From contig NZ_JOFV01000007.1 in assembly GCF_000718325.1 (NCBI RefSeq), positions 123,830 to 187,829 on the forward strand: a stretch of 64,000 nt of DNA, given 5' to 3'. The notes below the pieces were generated by a model. The model saw only the letters and a list, made by a program, of their open reading frames with translations, searched no databases and was not told the origin of the DNA. Numbering within the stretch: the first letter of the stretch is position 1; every line of letters starts with the position of its first letter. This document shows, piece after piece, positions 9,690 to 19,200 of the stretch. The position numbers were made by a program, and so were the translations under genes. This DNA comes from Oerskovia turbata (GTDB taxonomy: Bacteria; Actinomycetota; Actinomycetes; Actinomycetales; Cellulomonadaceae).

Positions 9690-10514
9690 TCACAGACCGC
9701 GCAGGTACGGGTTGGTGCGGCGCTCGCGGCCGACCGTGGTGAGCGGGCCGTGGCCGGGGACCACCTGGAGGGCGTCGTCGAGGTGCCCGACGACGTCGCG
9801 CAGGGTGCGCTGCATCGTCTCGCCGTCTCCTCCGGGCAGGTCGGTCCGCCCCACGGACCCGGCGAACAGGACGTCGCCCGCAAGGACGACCCCGGCCACC
9901 TGTCCGTCGCCCGCGCCGCCGCCGTCCTCGTCGCCAGCGACGACCGGGAGGTAGAGCGTGGACCCCTGGGTGTGGCCCGGCGCGTGCAGGGCGTCGACCA
10001 GGACGCCGCCCAGGTCGAGCCGGACGCGCGGGTCGGCCACCGAGGCGCCACCGGGACCGGGGGCCACCGAGGCGCCGGACCCACCGCCCGAGCCGAACGT
10101 GCGGACCTCGCCCGGTTCCCGGTAGTCCTCGGCACGGGCGCCGCCTGCCGCGAGCGCGGCTGCCAGCGGCCCGCTCGTGAGAGGTCCGTCCGCCGAGGTC
10201 CCGTGCTCGATCGTGCCCAGCGGGTCCACGAGCCGGTACGCGTCGGCCGCATGGATCCACAGCGGCACCCCGTAGAGGTCGCACAGCTCCGCGGCGTCCC
10301 ACGTGTGGTCGGCGTGCCCGTGCGTCGCGAGGACCGCGGTCGGTGACAGGCCGTGCTCGCGCACGAGCGCCGTGACGCCCGGGACGACCCCTGCCCCCGC
10401 GTCGACGATCACGCACGGGCGCGCGACGCCGTCGGGCAGGGCGTCGCGCGACCCGGGCGCGACGATCGTGCAGTTGGTCCCGAACACGGGGGCGACCACG
10501 AGGAAGATGTCCAT
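9690..10514 (-). CDS. MBL-fold metallo-hydrolase (glyoxalase II-like)
   Basis: The 274-residue protein has the metal-binding motif H-x-H-x-D-H at His65-His70 (THGHADH), a later APGHTQGSTLY histidine, GDVLFAGSVGRTD and the final VPGHGP ligand, so all metal ligands of the glyoxalase II branch are present. The substrate is unknown. Genes of this type lie between ppiA and hisS in many actinobacteria. The ATG at 10514 gives MDIFLVVAPVFGTN, the usual start. A Gly/Ser/Ala-rich loop near residue 145 is variable. Confidence 0.88.
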   Translation of the reverse strand: MDIFLVVAPVFGTNCTIVAPGSRDALPDGVARPCVIVDAGAGVVPGVTALVREHGLSPTAVLATHGHADHTWDAAELCDLYGVPLWIHAADAYRLVDPLGTIEHGTSADGPLTSGPLAAALAAGGARAEDYREPGEVRTFGSGGGSGASVAPGPGGASVADPRVRLDLGGVLVDALHAPGHTQGSTLYLPVVAGDEDGGGAGDGQVAGVVLAGDVLFAGSVGRTDLPGGDGETMQRTLRDVVGHLDDALQVVPGHGPLTTVGRERRTNPYLRGL

Positions 10515-10703
10515 GAGCACCGACAGTACCGACGTCACAAACAGGACACCTGATACCGGACCGTGACCTGAAAGGCGGAAAGTCACCGCGCCGGACCGCT
10601 CCCGATGCCTAGACTGTCCTCTGAAACCGTGGATCACCCGTGCGAGTACGCGCCTTCGCGCCGGCACGCGGACCTGCCCGTGGCGTGAGACGAAGGAGTT
10701 GGG

Positions 10704-11408
10704 GTGTCAACGAGCAAGCGCGACCGCGAGCGTGCCCGCCTGCGTGAGCAGAAGTGGACCCAGCGCCAGGCCGGCGCCCGCGCCCGCAGACGTCGGGCAT
10801 GGACCGTCGCCGCGGCGGTCTCCGGGGTCGCGCTCGTCGCCGGCGTGACCGCGCTCGCCGTCAACGCCAACCCCCCCGAGAAGACGTACACGCTCGCCCC
10901 GGCCTCGGCCGCCCAGGACCGCGAGTGGACCGGCGAGCTGCGGACCAGCGCGGGAGACATCGCCTTCACGCTCGACGGGAAGGCCGCCCCGCAGGCCGTC
11001 GCGAACTTCGTCTCGCTCGCCCGCGAGAAGTACTTCGACGGGACCGACTGCCACCGCCTGACCACGGCGAACATCTTCATCCTGCAGTGCGGGGACCCCA
11101 CAGGCACCGGCACGGGCGGACCGGGCTACGAGTTCGGGCCCGTCGAGAACACCCCCGAGGACGGGTTCTTCCCCGCCGGCACCATCGCCATGGCCCGTGC
11201 ACAGACCACGGACTCCCACGGCAGCCAGTTCTTCCTCGTCTACGAGGACACCACCTTGCCGACGAACACCGGCGGGTACACCGTCTTCGGCAAGATCACA
11301 TCCGGCTTGGACGTCGTCCGAGCAGTCGCTGACGCGGGCACAGCGGAGGGAACCGGCAACGGCTCCCCCGCCACCCCGGTCACCATCGAAGGAGTTGAGA
11401 CCCAGTGA
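10704..11408 (+). CDS. ppiA: Membrane-anchored cyclophilin-type peptidyl-prolyl isomerase
   Basis: A basic N-terminus of about 30 residues precedes one transmembrane helix (roughly residues 33-55), then a cyclophilin domain: NFVSLAREKYFDGTDCHR, a QCGDPTGTGTGGPGYEF turn, and MARAQTTDSHGSQFFLVYED. The canonical FHR of the active site reads CHR here. The enzyme should speed prolyl isomerisation in proteins outside the membrane. The GTG at 10704 has GAAGGAG upstream. The stop overlaps the next gene as GTGA, so the two are coupled. Confidence 0.9.
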   Translation: MSTSKRDRERARLREQKWTQRQAGARARRRRAWTVAAAVSGVALVAGVTALAVNANPPEKTYTLAPASAAQDREWTGELRTSAGDIAFTLDGKAAPQAVANFVSLAREKYFDGTDCHRLTTANIFILQCGDPTGTGTGGPGYEFGPVENTPEDGFFPAGTIAMARAQTTDSHGSQFFLVYEDTTLPTNTGGYTVFGKITSGLDVVRAVADAGTAEGTGNGSPATPVTIEGVETQ

Positions 11409-13069
11409 GCGAGAGCACCGAGAACCACGCGAACTCTCCGGCGCAGGCATCCGAGGAGGCCCCCGCGACGGAGCAGGTCGAGGTGCCGGCGGTCGCTGAA
11501 CCGACCGAGGCAGCGCCCGCGACCGACGCGCCCGAGGCCACGACGGACGCGCCCGCAGCGAGCGACGAGGACGCCGCGCCCGTCACGGACGAGACTCCTG
11601 CCGAGACGCCCGACGCCCCGGCTCCCGCCGGGACCGAGGCCGCACCGACCCCCCAGCCGGCCGCCGTGCCCAAGCCCTCGGCCGCACCCAAGCCGCGCGC
11701 GATCCCGGTCCCGCGTCCCCCCAAGCCCGGGACCCCGGCCCCCGCCGCCCCTGCCGCGGCGACCATCGCCCCGGCAGCGGCCGCCGCCGTCATCCCCGAC
11801 GACAGCGCGGCCGCCAAGGCCGCCGCAGGCTTCGGCCGCGTCGACGAGGACGGAACGGTCTACGTGACCGAGGCCGCAGGCGAGCGCAGCGTCGGACAGT
11901 TCCCCGGCGTCACCCCCGAGGAGGCGCTCGCGCTGTACGTGCGCCGCTACCTCGACCTCCACGCCAAGGTCGCGCTCTTCGAGGCACGACTGACCGGCAC
12001 GGACCTGTCCGTCAAGGAGATCGACTCGACCCTCGCCAAGCTCACCGAGGAGACCACCGAGCCGTCCGCCGTGGGCGACCTCGACGGCCTGCGCGCGCAC
12101 GTCGAGTCCCTGCGCACCGTCGCAGCCTCGCGCCGCGCCGAGCTCGAGGCCGAGCGCAACGCGGCCAAGGAGGCGGCGCTCGCGGCACGCACCGAGATCA
12201 TCGAGGCCGCCGAGAAGATCGCCTCGACCGACCCGTCGCGCATCCAGTGGCGTCCTGCGGGCGAGGAGCTGCGCAAGCTCCTCGACCAGTGGAAGGACGC
12301 CCAGCGCAACGGCCCCAGGATCGACCGGACCAGCGAGGAGGCGCTCTGGAAGCGCTTCAGCCACGCCCGGACGGCCTTCGACCGCGAGCGCCGGCACTAC
12401 TTCGCCGAGCTGGAGCAGCGCAACTCCTCGGCCAAGGAGGTCAAGGAGAAGCTGGTCCAGCGTGCCGAGGCCCTGCAGAACAGCACGGACTGGGGTGCGA
12501 CGGCGGGTGCTTTCCGCGACCTCATGACCGAGTGGAAGGCTGCGGGGCGCGCCAACCGTCGCGACGACGACGCCCTGTGGGCTCGTTTCCGTGCGGCCCA
12601 GGACGCGTTCTTCCAGGCTCGTGACGAGCTCAACGCCGCCACGGATGCCGAGTACGCGCAGAACCTCGTGGTCAAGGAGGCTCTGCTGGAGCAGGCCGAG
12701 AAGCTCGTGCCGGTCACGGACCTGGCCCAGGCCAAGGTCGCGCTGCGCGACATCCAGGAGAAGTGGGAGGACGCGGGCAAGGTGCCGCGTGCCGACGTCC
12801 AGCGCGTCGAGGCGCGCCTGCGTGCGGTCGAGACCGCGGTCCGTGACGCCGAGCAGTCGCAGTGGTCCCGCTCGAACCCCGAGACGCGGGCCCGCGCCGA
12901 GGGGGCTGCTGCTCAGCTCGAGTCCGCGATCGCGGGGCTCGAGGAGGACCTGGCTGCCGCGACGGCCAAGGGCGACAAGCGCAAGGTCGCCGAGATCGAG
13001 TCGGCGATCACGGCTCGTCGTGCGTGGCTCGAGCAGGTCGTGAAGGCTGCCGAGGACTCGCGCGGCTGA
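11405..13069 (+). CDS. DUF349 domain-containing protein
   Basis: The first 145 or so residues are a low-complexity Ala/Pro/Glu/Thr segment that is probably disordered. The rest is helical and charged, with repeated DUF349 units recognisable by W-K and R-F-x-x-A patterns (LLDQWKDAQRNG, ALWKRFSHARTAFD, LMTEWKAAGRANRRDDDALW, DIQEKWEDAGKVPRAD). The function of DUF349 proteins in actinobacteria is not established. The start is a GTG at 11405 overlapping the ppiA stop. A strong hairpin follows the gene. Confidence 0.9.
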   Translation: MSESTENHANSPAQASEEAPATEQVEVPAVAEPTEAAPATDAPEATTDAPAASDEDAAPVTDETPAETPDAPAPAGTEAAPTPQPAAVPKPSAAPKPRAIPVPRPPKPGTPAPAAPAAATIAPAAAAAVIPDDSAAAKAAAGFGRVDEDGTVYVTEAAGERSVGQFPGVTPEEALALYVRRYLDLHAKVALFEARLTGTDLSVKEIDSTLAKLTEETTEPSAVGDLDGLRAHVESLRTVAASRRAELEAERNAAKEAALAARTEIIEAAEKIASTDPSRIQWRPAGEELRKLLDQWKDAQRNGPRIDRTSEEALWKRFSHARTAFDRERRHYFAELEQRNSSAKEVKEKLVQRAEALQNSTDWGATAGAFRDLMTEWKAAGRANRRDDDALWARFRAAQDAFFQARDELNAATDAEYAQNLVVKEALLEQAEKLVPVTDLAQAKVALRDIQEKWEDAGKVPRADVQRVEARLRAVETAVRDAEQSQWSRSNPETRARAEGAAAQLESAIAGLEEDLAAATAKGDKRKVAEIESAITARRAWLEQVVKAAEDSRG

Positions 13070-13081
13070 TCCGCGTCACCC

Positions 13082-13140
13082 GAGGGGTCCGTGCAGGCCT
13101 GTGGACGAACGCCTTGTCCACAGGCCGGCGCGGGCCCCTC
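13082..13140 (+). terminator. Long stem-loop after the DUF349 gene
   Basis: An 11-bp core stem, GGCCTGTGGAC paired with GTCCACAGGCC around a 9-nt loop, is extended outward by a GAGGGG/CCCCTC stem with internal mismatches. It starts 12 bp past the stop and probably terminates the ppiA-DUF349 transcript. Confidence 0.7.
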
Positions 13141-13173
13141 GCGCATGCCTGTCGGGCACGTCAGGCTGCTTCC

Positions 13174-13857
13174 GTGACGACGCCGCCCCCTGTCGAGTCC
13201 CCCGCCGCTCCCCCGGTCCGTGCGCGCACGCCTGCGGACCTCGCCATGGACGTGCACGTCGAGGACGCCCCGCTCCTGGTCCGCCCCGAGCACGTGGGTG
13301 GTCGTGTCGCCTGGACGGACCTGGTCCGGTGCGGTGCCCTCGTCCGGGTCCGGGGTGACGTCGCGGTCCGCCCGACGACGATGCTCACCCCCGTGCTCCG
13401 CGCGCTCTCCCTGGCTCCCCTCGTTCCCCCGCGCACCGTGGTCGGTGGGGTGAGCGCCGCGTGGGTCCACTGCGGGGTCCCGGTCGATGCCGTGGTCGAG
13501 GTCGTCCACCCGCTCGGCGTGCACCGTCCGCCGCCGCGCCACGGCCGGGTCGCGCGCCAGAGCGCCCTGCTGCGCCCCGAGACGGTCGAGCTCGGGACCG
13601 TCCTCGTGACGACCGTCGAACGGACCGCGGTGGACGTCGCGTGCCTGACGGACCCGGGGCTCGCTGTCCCCGTCCTGCGGGCCCTGGTGGAGCAGGCCGG
13701 CCTGGACGTCGGGGCGGCTCTGCGTGTCCTGGACCTGCGTCACCGGCGCACGGGGCGCCCACGGGCGCGGGCGCTCCTCACGGACCTGTCGGTCGCGTCC
13801 GCAGCGCAGGGTGCCGGATCGTCGGCGGGCGCCAGGGCGGCCTCGCGCCTACCGTGA
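13174..13857 (+). CDS. Hypothetical protein resembling AbiEi-type antitoxins
   Basis: The predicted 227-residue protein has a short Pro/Ala-rich start, then LLVRPEHVGGRVAWTDLVRCGALVRVRGDVAV, which looks like the N-terminal winged-helix segment of AbiEi antitoxin-like proteins, followed by a central GGVSAAWVHCGVP segment. No AbiEii toxin gene is next to it. The family assignment is by overall pattern only. The start could be GTG 13174 or ATG 13246; neither has a strong ribosome site. It ends 4 bp before the ligD-type gene and may be co-transcribed with it. Confidence 0.55.
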   Translation: MTTPPPVESPAAPPVRARTPADLAMDVHVEDAPLLVRPEHVGGRVAWTDLVRCGALVRVRGDVAVRPTTMLTPVLRALSLAPLVPPRTVVGGVSAAWVHCGVPVDAVVEVVHPLGVHRPPPRHGRVARQSALLRPETVELGTVLVTTVERTAVDVACLTDPGLAVPVLRALVEQAGLDVGAALRVLDLRHRRTGRPRARALLTDLSVASAAQGAGSSAGARAASRLP

Positions 13858-13861
13858 GGGG

Positions 13862-14953
13862 ATGCCTCGTTCCACGACCCCGGCGGTCGAGCTCGACGTC
13901 GACGGGCGCACCGTGCGCGTCACGAGCCCCGACCGTGTCGTCTTCCCCGGCCGCGGGCTGACCAAGCTCGACGTCGTCACGTACTTCCGGTCGGTCGGGC
14001 CGGGCATCCTCGCGGCGCTTCGCGATCGTCCCACGACGCTCGAACGCTGGCCCAAGGGCGTCTTCGAGGGTGCACGCCTGAGCACCCGCACGGACAGCAG
14101 CGGCGACGCGTTCTACCAGAAGCGCATCCCTCAGGGGGCCCCGGACTACGTCGAGACGGCCCGGATCGCGTTCCCGAGCGGCCGCACGGCCGACGAGGTG
14201 TGCCCCACCGAGCTCGCGGTCGTGCTGTGGGCGGCCAACCTCGGCACCCTGACCTTCCACCCCTGGCCCGTGACGGGCGCGGACGTGGAGTCCCCCGACC
14301 AGCTCCGCATCGACCTGGACCCGCAGCCCGGCACCGACTACTCCGACGCCGCGCGCGTCGCCCCGCACCTGCGCGAGCTGCTGGGAGAGCTCGGGCTGGA
14401 GGGCTTCCCCAAGACGTCGGGCGGCCGCGGGCTGCACGTGTTCGTCCCGGTCGAGCCGCGGTGGAGCTTCGTGCAGGCGCGCCGGGCGACGATCGCGATC
14501 GGGCGCGAGCTCGAACGCCGCCTGCCCGACCAGGTCACGACGAAGTGGTGGAAGGAGGAGCGCGGGGTCAAGATCTTCGTCGACTACAACCAGATGGCGC
14601 GCGACCGCACGATCGCCTCGGCGTACTCGATCCGTTCCAACGCCCGGGCCACGGTCTCGGCGCCGCTGCGCTGGGAGGAGGTGCCCGACGTCGGGCCGGA
14701 CGACTTCGACGTGCTGACCATGCCTGCGCGCTTCGCGGACGTGGGCGACCTGCACGCGCGCCTCGACGCGGCGGCCCCCGAGCCACGGTGCTCGCTCGAC
14801 CAGACCCTCGAGCTCGCTGCGCGCGACGAGCGCGACCACGGCCTGGGCGACCTGCCCTACCCGCCCGAGCACCCCAAGATGCCCGGCGAGCCCAAGCGCG
14901 TGCAGCCCAGCAAGGACGCCTCACGGCACGACGAGGAGACCCAGGACGCCTGA
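13862..14953 (+). CDS. LigD-type polymerase/primase domain protein (NHEJ)
   Basis: The 363-residue protein is a stand-alone LigD polymerase domain of the archaeo-eukaryotic primase superfamily, the gap-filling enzyme of bacterial non-homologous end joining. The catalytic Asp pair is in LRIDLDPQPGTD, the SGGRGLHVFVPV motif supplies the nucleotide-binding His, and KIFVDYNQMARDRTIASAYS holds the third Asp. No ligase or nuclease domain is fused. ATG 13862 has GAGGGG just upstream. It faces the separate ATP-dependent ligase gene at 15061; Ku is not in the window. Confidence 0.9.
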   Translation: MPRSTTPAVELDVDGRTVRVTSPDRVVFPGRGLTKLDVVTYFRSVGPGILAALRDRPTTLERWPKGVFEGARLSTRTDSSGDAFYQKRIPQGAPDYVETARIAFPSGRTADEVCPTELAVVLWAANLGTLTFHPWPVTGADVESPDQLRIDLDPQPGTDYSDAARVAPHLRELLGELGLEGFPKTSGGRGLHVFVPVEPRWSFVQARRATIAIGRELERRLPDQVTTKWWKEERGVKIFVDYNQMARDRTIASAYSIRSNARATVSAPLRWEEVPDVGPDDFDVLTMPARFADVGDLHARLDAAAPEPRCSLDQTLELAARDERDHGLGDLPYPPEHPKMPGEPKRVQPSKDASRHDEETQDA

Positions 14954-15060
14954 CCCCTGCCCGGCCCGGTCGGGCCGAGAAGGGGGCCTGGAGCGCCTCC
15001 TGCGGCGCGCGCATCGCCGTCGCGGGGTGATGTCGCGGGCCGTCGGTCTCGGGTGCCCGC

Positions 15061-16167
15061 TCACGCCACGCCCGGCGCCCCCGGCAGCAGCTCGTCGAGG
15101 CGGTAGCTCACGGGCTCCTCGAGCTGGTCGTACGTGCACGACGACGGCTCGCGATCCGTGCGTCGGCGCCGGAGCTGGACGGTGTGCCGGAACCGGCTGC
15201 CCTCCATGTGGTCGTACGCAACCTCGAGCACCTGCTCGGTCCGCAACGGGACGAACGACAGGTCCTTCGTGCCGCTCCACCGCGACTGTGCGCCGGGCAT
15301 GCGGCCCGTGCCGGGGCTCTCCCACCCGGCCCAGGGGTGCTCGGCCGCCCCTGCGCTGTCCGGGTCGACCACGAGCGGGGCCAGCTCGGTGACGAGCTCG
15401 GCGCGGCGCGCCCGGGGGAACGACGCCGCGACCCCGACGAACTGCAGCACCCCCGCGTCGTCGTACAGCCCCAGGAGCAGCGAGCCCACGAGAGGTTCCT
15501 CGGGGGTCGAGGTCTTGTGCAGGCGGTACCCCGCGAGCACGACGTCGGCCGTGCGCTCGTGCTTGACCTTGAGCATGACGCGCTTGTTCGGCTGGTAGGG
15601 CGCCGCGAGCGGCTTGGCGACGACCCCGTCGAGGCCCGCCCCCTCGAAGACGGCGAACCATTCCTGGGCCACCGCACGGTCGGTCGTGCGCGGGGTCAGG
15701 TGCACGTGCGGGCCGCCGAGCCGCAGGCCCTCGAGCAGCTCCTGGCGACGGCTCAGGGGCTCGGCCGTGACGTCGTCGTCGCCCAGGGCCAGCAGGTCGA
15801 ACACCACGAGGCTCGCCGGGGTCTCCTCGGCCAGGCGTCCGACGCGCGAGGCTGCGGGGTGGATGCGCTGCTGGAGCGCCTCGAAGTCGAGCCGCCCCGC
15901 TTGCGCGAGCACGATCTCCCCGTCGACGACGCACCGCTCGGGCAGGGCGTCGAGCACGGCCGCCACGACGTCCGGGAAGTACCGCTCCATGGGCTTGGCG
16001 CTGCGGCTGTCGAGGCGCACCTCGTCCCCGTCCCGGTAGACGATCGCCCGGAAGCCGTCCCACTTGGGCTCGAACACCAGGCCGCCCTCGACCGCGACGG
16101 GGTCCGGGATGCCCGAGACGGACTTCGCGAGCATGGGCAGCGTGGGCGGCAGCACGGGCAGGTCCAT
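15061..16167 (-). CDS. ATP-dependent DNA ligase (LigC/LigD-ligase type)
   Basis: The 368-residue enzyme has the nucleotidyltransferase motif I, FEPKWDGFR, with catalytic Lys35. Motif Ia/III is seen in LDSRSAKPMERYFP and DGEIVL, motif IV in EGLDGVVAKPL-like sequence (EGAGLDGVVAKPLAAPYQP), and motif V in VMLKVKHERTADV, followed by an OB-fold. It seals nicks with ATP and probably works with the polymerase encoded opposite. ATG 16167 (MDLPVLPPTLPMLAKS) fits the family and follows GGGGG. The gene is convergent with the polymerase gene. Confidence 0.92.
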   Translation of the reverse strand: MDLPVLPPTLPMLAKSVSGIPDPVAVEGGLVFEPKWDGFRAIVYRDGDEVRLDSRSAKPMERYFPDVVAAVLDALPERCVVDGEIVLAQAGRLDFEALQQRIHPAASRVGRLAEETPASLVVFDLLALGDDDVTAEPLSRRQELLEGLRLGGPHVHLTPRTTDRAVAQEWFAVFEGAGLDGVVAKPLAAPYQPNKRVMLKVKHERTADVVLAGYRLHKTSTPEEPLVGSLLLGLYDDAGVLQFVGVAASFPRARRAELVTELAPLVVDPDSAGAAEHPWAGWESPGTGRMPGAQSRWSGTKDLSFVPLRTEQVLEVAYDHMEGSRFRHTVQLRRRRTDREPSSCTYDQLEEPVSYRLDELLPGAPGVA

Positions 16168-16249
16168 CCCCCGATGCTGCCACCGGGGGCGCCCGGGCAC
16201 CTGTCGAGCCCGGCCGGCCCCGCGCACTGCTCCTCAGGGCAGGAAGGGT

Positions 16250-18565
16250 TCACGCCGGGAGCTGCGGCCGCTCCTCGGCCTTGGAGCCCGTGATGCGGTA
16301 GACGTCGAACACGCCGTCGACCTTGCGCACCGCGGACAGGACCGTGGCCAGGTGGCCCGGCTCGGCCATCTCGAACACGAAGCGGGACATCGCGACCCGG
16401 TCGTTCGAGGTCGACACCGTCGCCGAGAGGATGTTGACGTGGTGGTCCGACAGGACCCGCGTCACGTCCGAGAGCAGGCGGGCTCGGTCGAGCGCCTCGA
16501 CCTGGATCTGCACCAGGAACAGCGCGTTGCTGCCCGTGGTCCAGTCGACGTCGACGATGCGTTCGGGCTGGTTGCGCAGCCCCACGACGTTGGCGCAGTC
16601 CGCGCGGTGGACGCTGACGCCCTGCCCGCGCGTGATGAAGCCGATGATCTCGTCGCCCGGCACCGGGGTGCAGCACTTGGCGAGCTTGACCCAGATGTCT
16701 TCCACGCCCTTGACGACCACGCCCGGGTCGCCCGTGCGGGGGCGGCGGGCCGTGTGCCCGGGGCGCGTGATCTCCGCCAGGTCCTCCGACGCGCCGTCCT
16801 CGCCCCCGAGGGCGTGCACGAGCTTGCTCACGACGCTCGCGGCCGAGACCTGGCCCTCGCCGATCGCCGCGTAGAGCGCCGAGACGTCGGGGTAGCGCAT
16901 CTCGTTCGCGAGACCCACGAGGGACTCGTGGCTGAGCAGGCGCTGGATCGGCAGGTTCTGCTTGCGCATGGCCTTGGCGATCGCGGTCTTGCCGTGCTCG
17001 ACGGCCTCCTCGCGGCGCTCCTTGGAGAACCACTGGCGGATCTTGTTGCGGGCGCGCGGGCTGGAGACGAACGCGAGCCAGTCACGGCTGGGGCCCGCGG
17101 TCTCCGACTTGGACGTCAGGACGTCGACGACGTCGCCGTTCTCCAGCGTGGAGTCGAGCGGGACGAGACGCCCGTTGACGCGCGCACCCATGGTGCGGTG
17201 GCCGACCTCGGTGTGCACCGCGTAGGAGAAGTCGACGGGCGTCGAGCCCGCGGGCAGCGCGATGACGTCGCCCTTGGGCGTGAAGACGTAGACCTCCGCG
17301 CCGCCGATCTCGAAGCGCAGCGAGTCGAGGAACTCCGAGGGGTCCGCGGTCTCGCGCTGCCAGTCGACGAGCTGGCGCAGCCACTGCATGTCGGTCGACG
17401 CGGTGTCTGGAGCGCCGCTCGACTTGGCGACCTCCTTGTACTTCCAGTGCGCCGCGACCCCGTACTCGGCGCGGCGGTGCATGTCGTGCGTGCGGATCTG
17501 GATCTCGACGGGCTTGCCGCCGGGGCCGATCACCGTGGTGTGCAGCGACTGGTACATGTTGAACTTCGGCATCGCGATGTAGTCCTTGAACCGCCCGGGG
17601 ACGGGGTTCCATCGCGCGTGCAGCGCGCCGAGCGCCGCGTAGCAGTCGCGCACGGTGTCCACGAGGACGCGCGCGCCGACCAGGTCGTAGATCTCCGCGA
17701 AGTCGTGCCCGCGCACGATCATCTTCTGGTAGATCGAGTAGTAGTGCTTGGGGCGCCCGGTCACGGTCGCCTTGATCTTCGCGGTGCGCAGGTCCGCGGT
17801 CACCTGCTCGCGGACCACGGCGAGGTACTCCTCGCGGGCCGGGGCGCGCTCGGCGACCAGGTGCACGATCTCCTCGTACACCTTGGGGTAGAGGGTCGCG
17901 AACGACAGGTCCTCGAGCTCCCACTTGATCGTGTTCATGCCGAGGCGGTGCGCGAGGGGTGCGTAGATCTCGAGCGTCTCGCGTGCCTTGCGCTCGGCCG
18001 ACGACGAGGGGACGAACTTCCACGTCCGGGCGTTGTGCAGGCGGTCGGCGAGCTTGATCACCAGGACACGGATGTCGCGGGCCATGGCCACGACCATCTT
18101 GCGGACCGTCTCGGCCTGGGCCGCGTCGCCGTACGTCACCTTGTCGAGCTTGGTGACTCCGTCGACGAGCATGGCGATCTCCTCGCCGTACTCCTGGGTC
18201 AGGTGGTCGAGCGAGTACTCGGTGTCCTCGACCGTGTCGTGGAGCAGGGCGGCGGCGAGCGTCGCGCCGTCGAAGCCGAGGTCGGCGAGGATGGTCGCGA
18301 CGGCCACGGGGTGCGTGATGTACGGGTCGCCGCTCTTGCGCATCTGACCGCGGTGGGCCTTCTCCGCGGTCGCGTAGGCGCGCTCGATGACCGACAGGTC
18401 GGACTTGGGGTGGTTGGTGCGCACGGCCTGGAGCACGGGTTCGAGCGCCGGGATGCCTCCTTGGCTCCCCCGGACCCCGAACCTCACCAACCGCGACCGT
18501 ACCCGTGCTGCCGAGGACTGCCCGCTGTCGCTCGTGGACCGACCGGTCCGTGTCTCTTCGCTCAC
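16250..18565 (-). CDS. relA: Bifunctional (p)ppGpp synthetase/hydrolase
   Basis: The 771-residue enzyme makes and degrades (p)ppGpp in the stringent response. It contains the HD hydrolase domain with HDTVEDT near residue 107 and [12 protein letters not shown], the synthetase domain with [12 protein letters not shown] and [14 protein letters not shown], a TGS domain ([19 protein letters not shown]), and a C-terminal ACT domain. Both active sites look intact, so this is a Rel-type bifunctional enzyme. The GTG at 18565 is chosen because GAGGAGG lies upstream; the frame is open further but without a site. Confidence 0.96.
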   Translation of the reverse strand: MSEETRTGRSTSDSGQSSAARVRSRLVRFGVRGSQGGIPALEPVLQAVRTNHPKSDLSVIERAYATAEKAHRGQMRKSGDPYITHPVAVATILADLGFDGATLAAALLHDTVEDTEYSLDHLTQEYGEEIAMLVDGVTKLDKVTYGDAAQAETVRKMVVAMARDIRVLVIKLADRLHNARTWKFVPSSSAERKARETLEIYAPLAHRLGMNTIKWELEDLSFATLYPKVYEEIVHLVAERAPAREEYLAVVREQVTADLRTAKIKATVTGRPKHYYSIYQKMIVRGHDFAEIYDLVGARVLVDTVRDCYAALGALHARWNPVPGRFKDYIAMPKFNMYQSLHTTVIGPGGKPVEIQIRTHDMHRRAEYGVAAHWKYKEVAKSSGAPDTASTDMQWLRQLVDWQRETADPSEFLDSLRFEIGGAEVYVFTPKGDVIALPAGSTPVDFSYAVHTEVGHRTMGARVNGRLVPLDSTLENGDVVDVLTSKSETAGPSRDWLAFVSSPRARNKIRQWFSKERREEAVEHGKTAIAKAMRKQNLPIQRLLSHESLVGLANEMRYPDVSALYAAIGEGQVSAASVVSKLVHALGGEDGASEDLAEITRPGHTARRPRTGDPGVVVKGVEDIWVKLAKCCTPVPGDEIIGFITRGQGVSVHRADCANVVGLRNQPERIVDVDWTTGSNALFLVQIQVEALDRARLLSDVTRVLSDHHVNILSATVSTSNDRVAMSRFVFEMAEPGHLATVLSAVRKVDGVFDVYRITGSKAEERPQLPA

Positions 18566-18621
18566 GCGTGCCTCCTCACCCTGATCGCCGGAGAATCTCG
18601 ACGTCCGTCGGAGTGGCAATC

Positions 18622-19194
18622 CTACGACTCCACGCGCAGGAGCGTGTCGACCTGACGGCCCGCGAGCCGTTCGCGGCCCCCCAGGCCGTCGAGCTCGAGC
18701 AGGAACGCGAGGCCGACGACGACGCCGCCGCAGCGTTCCACGAGCTCGGCACCGGCCGAGGCGGTCCCGCCCGTGGCGAGCACGTCGTCGACCACGAGGA
18801 CCCGTGCCCCGGGCGCGAGCGTGCCGGTGCGCAGCTCGATCGAGGCGGTGCCGTACTCGAGGTCGTAGGTGACGGTCTCGGTGGGCGGCGGGAGCTTGCC
18901 CGCCTTGCGCAACGGCAGGAAGCCGACGCCAAGGCGGGTCGCGAGCGGGGCGCCGATGAGGAAGCCGCGGGCCTCCAGACCGGCGACGAGGTCGACGCCC
19001 CCTGCGGCGAAGGCCGCGAGGGAGTCGACCACGTCGCCGAGTGCCCTGCCGTCGGCGAGCAGGCCGGTGATGTCACGGAACGTGACACCGGGCTGGGGGT
19101 AGTCCGGGACGTCACGGATCAGTCCGAGGACCTCGGCGGCGCGCTCGTCCCCCAGGCCCGTCAGGCCGACGGGAAGGATGCTGCTGGTGCTCAT
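18622..19194 (-). CDS. apt: Adenine phosphoribosyltransferase
   Basis: The 190-residue purine salvage enzyme converts adenine and PRPP to AMP. The PRPP-binding motif [17 protein letters not shown] is complete, and [18 protein letters not shown] plus [14 protein letters not shown] are typical of Apt. It lies 6 bp after secF and 56 bp before relA, within the conserved secDF-apt-relA order of actinobacteria. The ATG at 19194 is the natural start. Confidence 0.95.
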   Translation of the reverse strand: MSTSSILPVGLTGLGDERAAEVLGLIRDVPDYPQPGVTFRDITGLLADGRALGDVVDSLAAFAAGGVDLVAGLEARGFLIGAPLATRLGVGFLPLRKAGKLPPPTETVTYDLEYGTASIELRTGTLAPGARVLVVDDVLATGGTASAGAELVERCGGVVVGLAFLLELDGLGGRERLAGRQVDTLLRVES

Positions 19195-19200
19195 GAGAGG

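Noticed and set aside
13174..13857. Complete AbiE toxin-antitoxin system
   Set aside because: No nucleotidyltransferase toxin gene follows; the next gene is the LigD-type polymerase, so only an antitoxin-like protein can be claimed.
16064..18655. Very long open frame on the plus strand opposite relA
   Set aside because: It mirrors the relA codons, has no family features and an odd His/Arg/Asp-rich composition; such frames are expected opposite GC-rich genes. The same holds for long plus-strand frames over 3941-8644 and 31288-34815.
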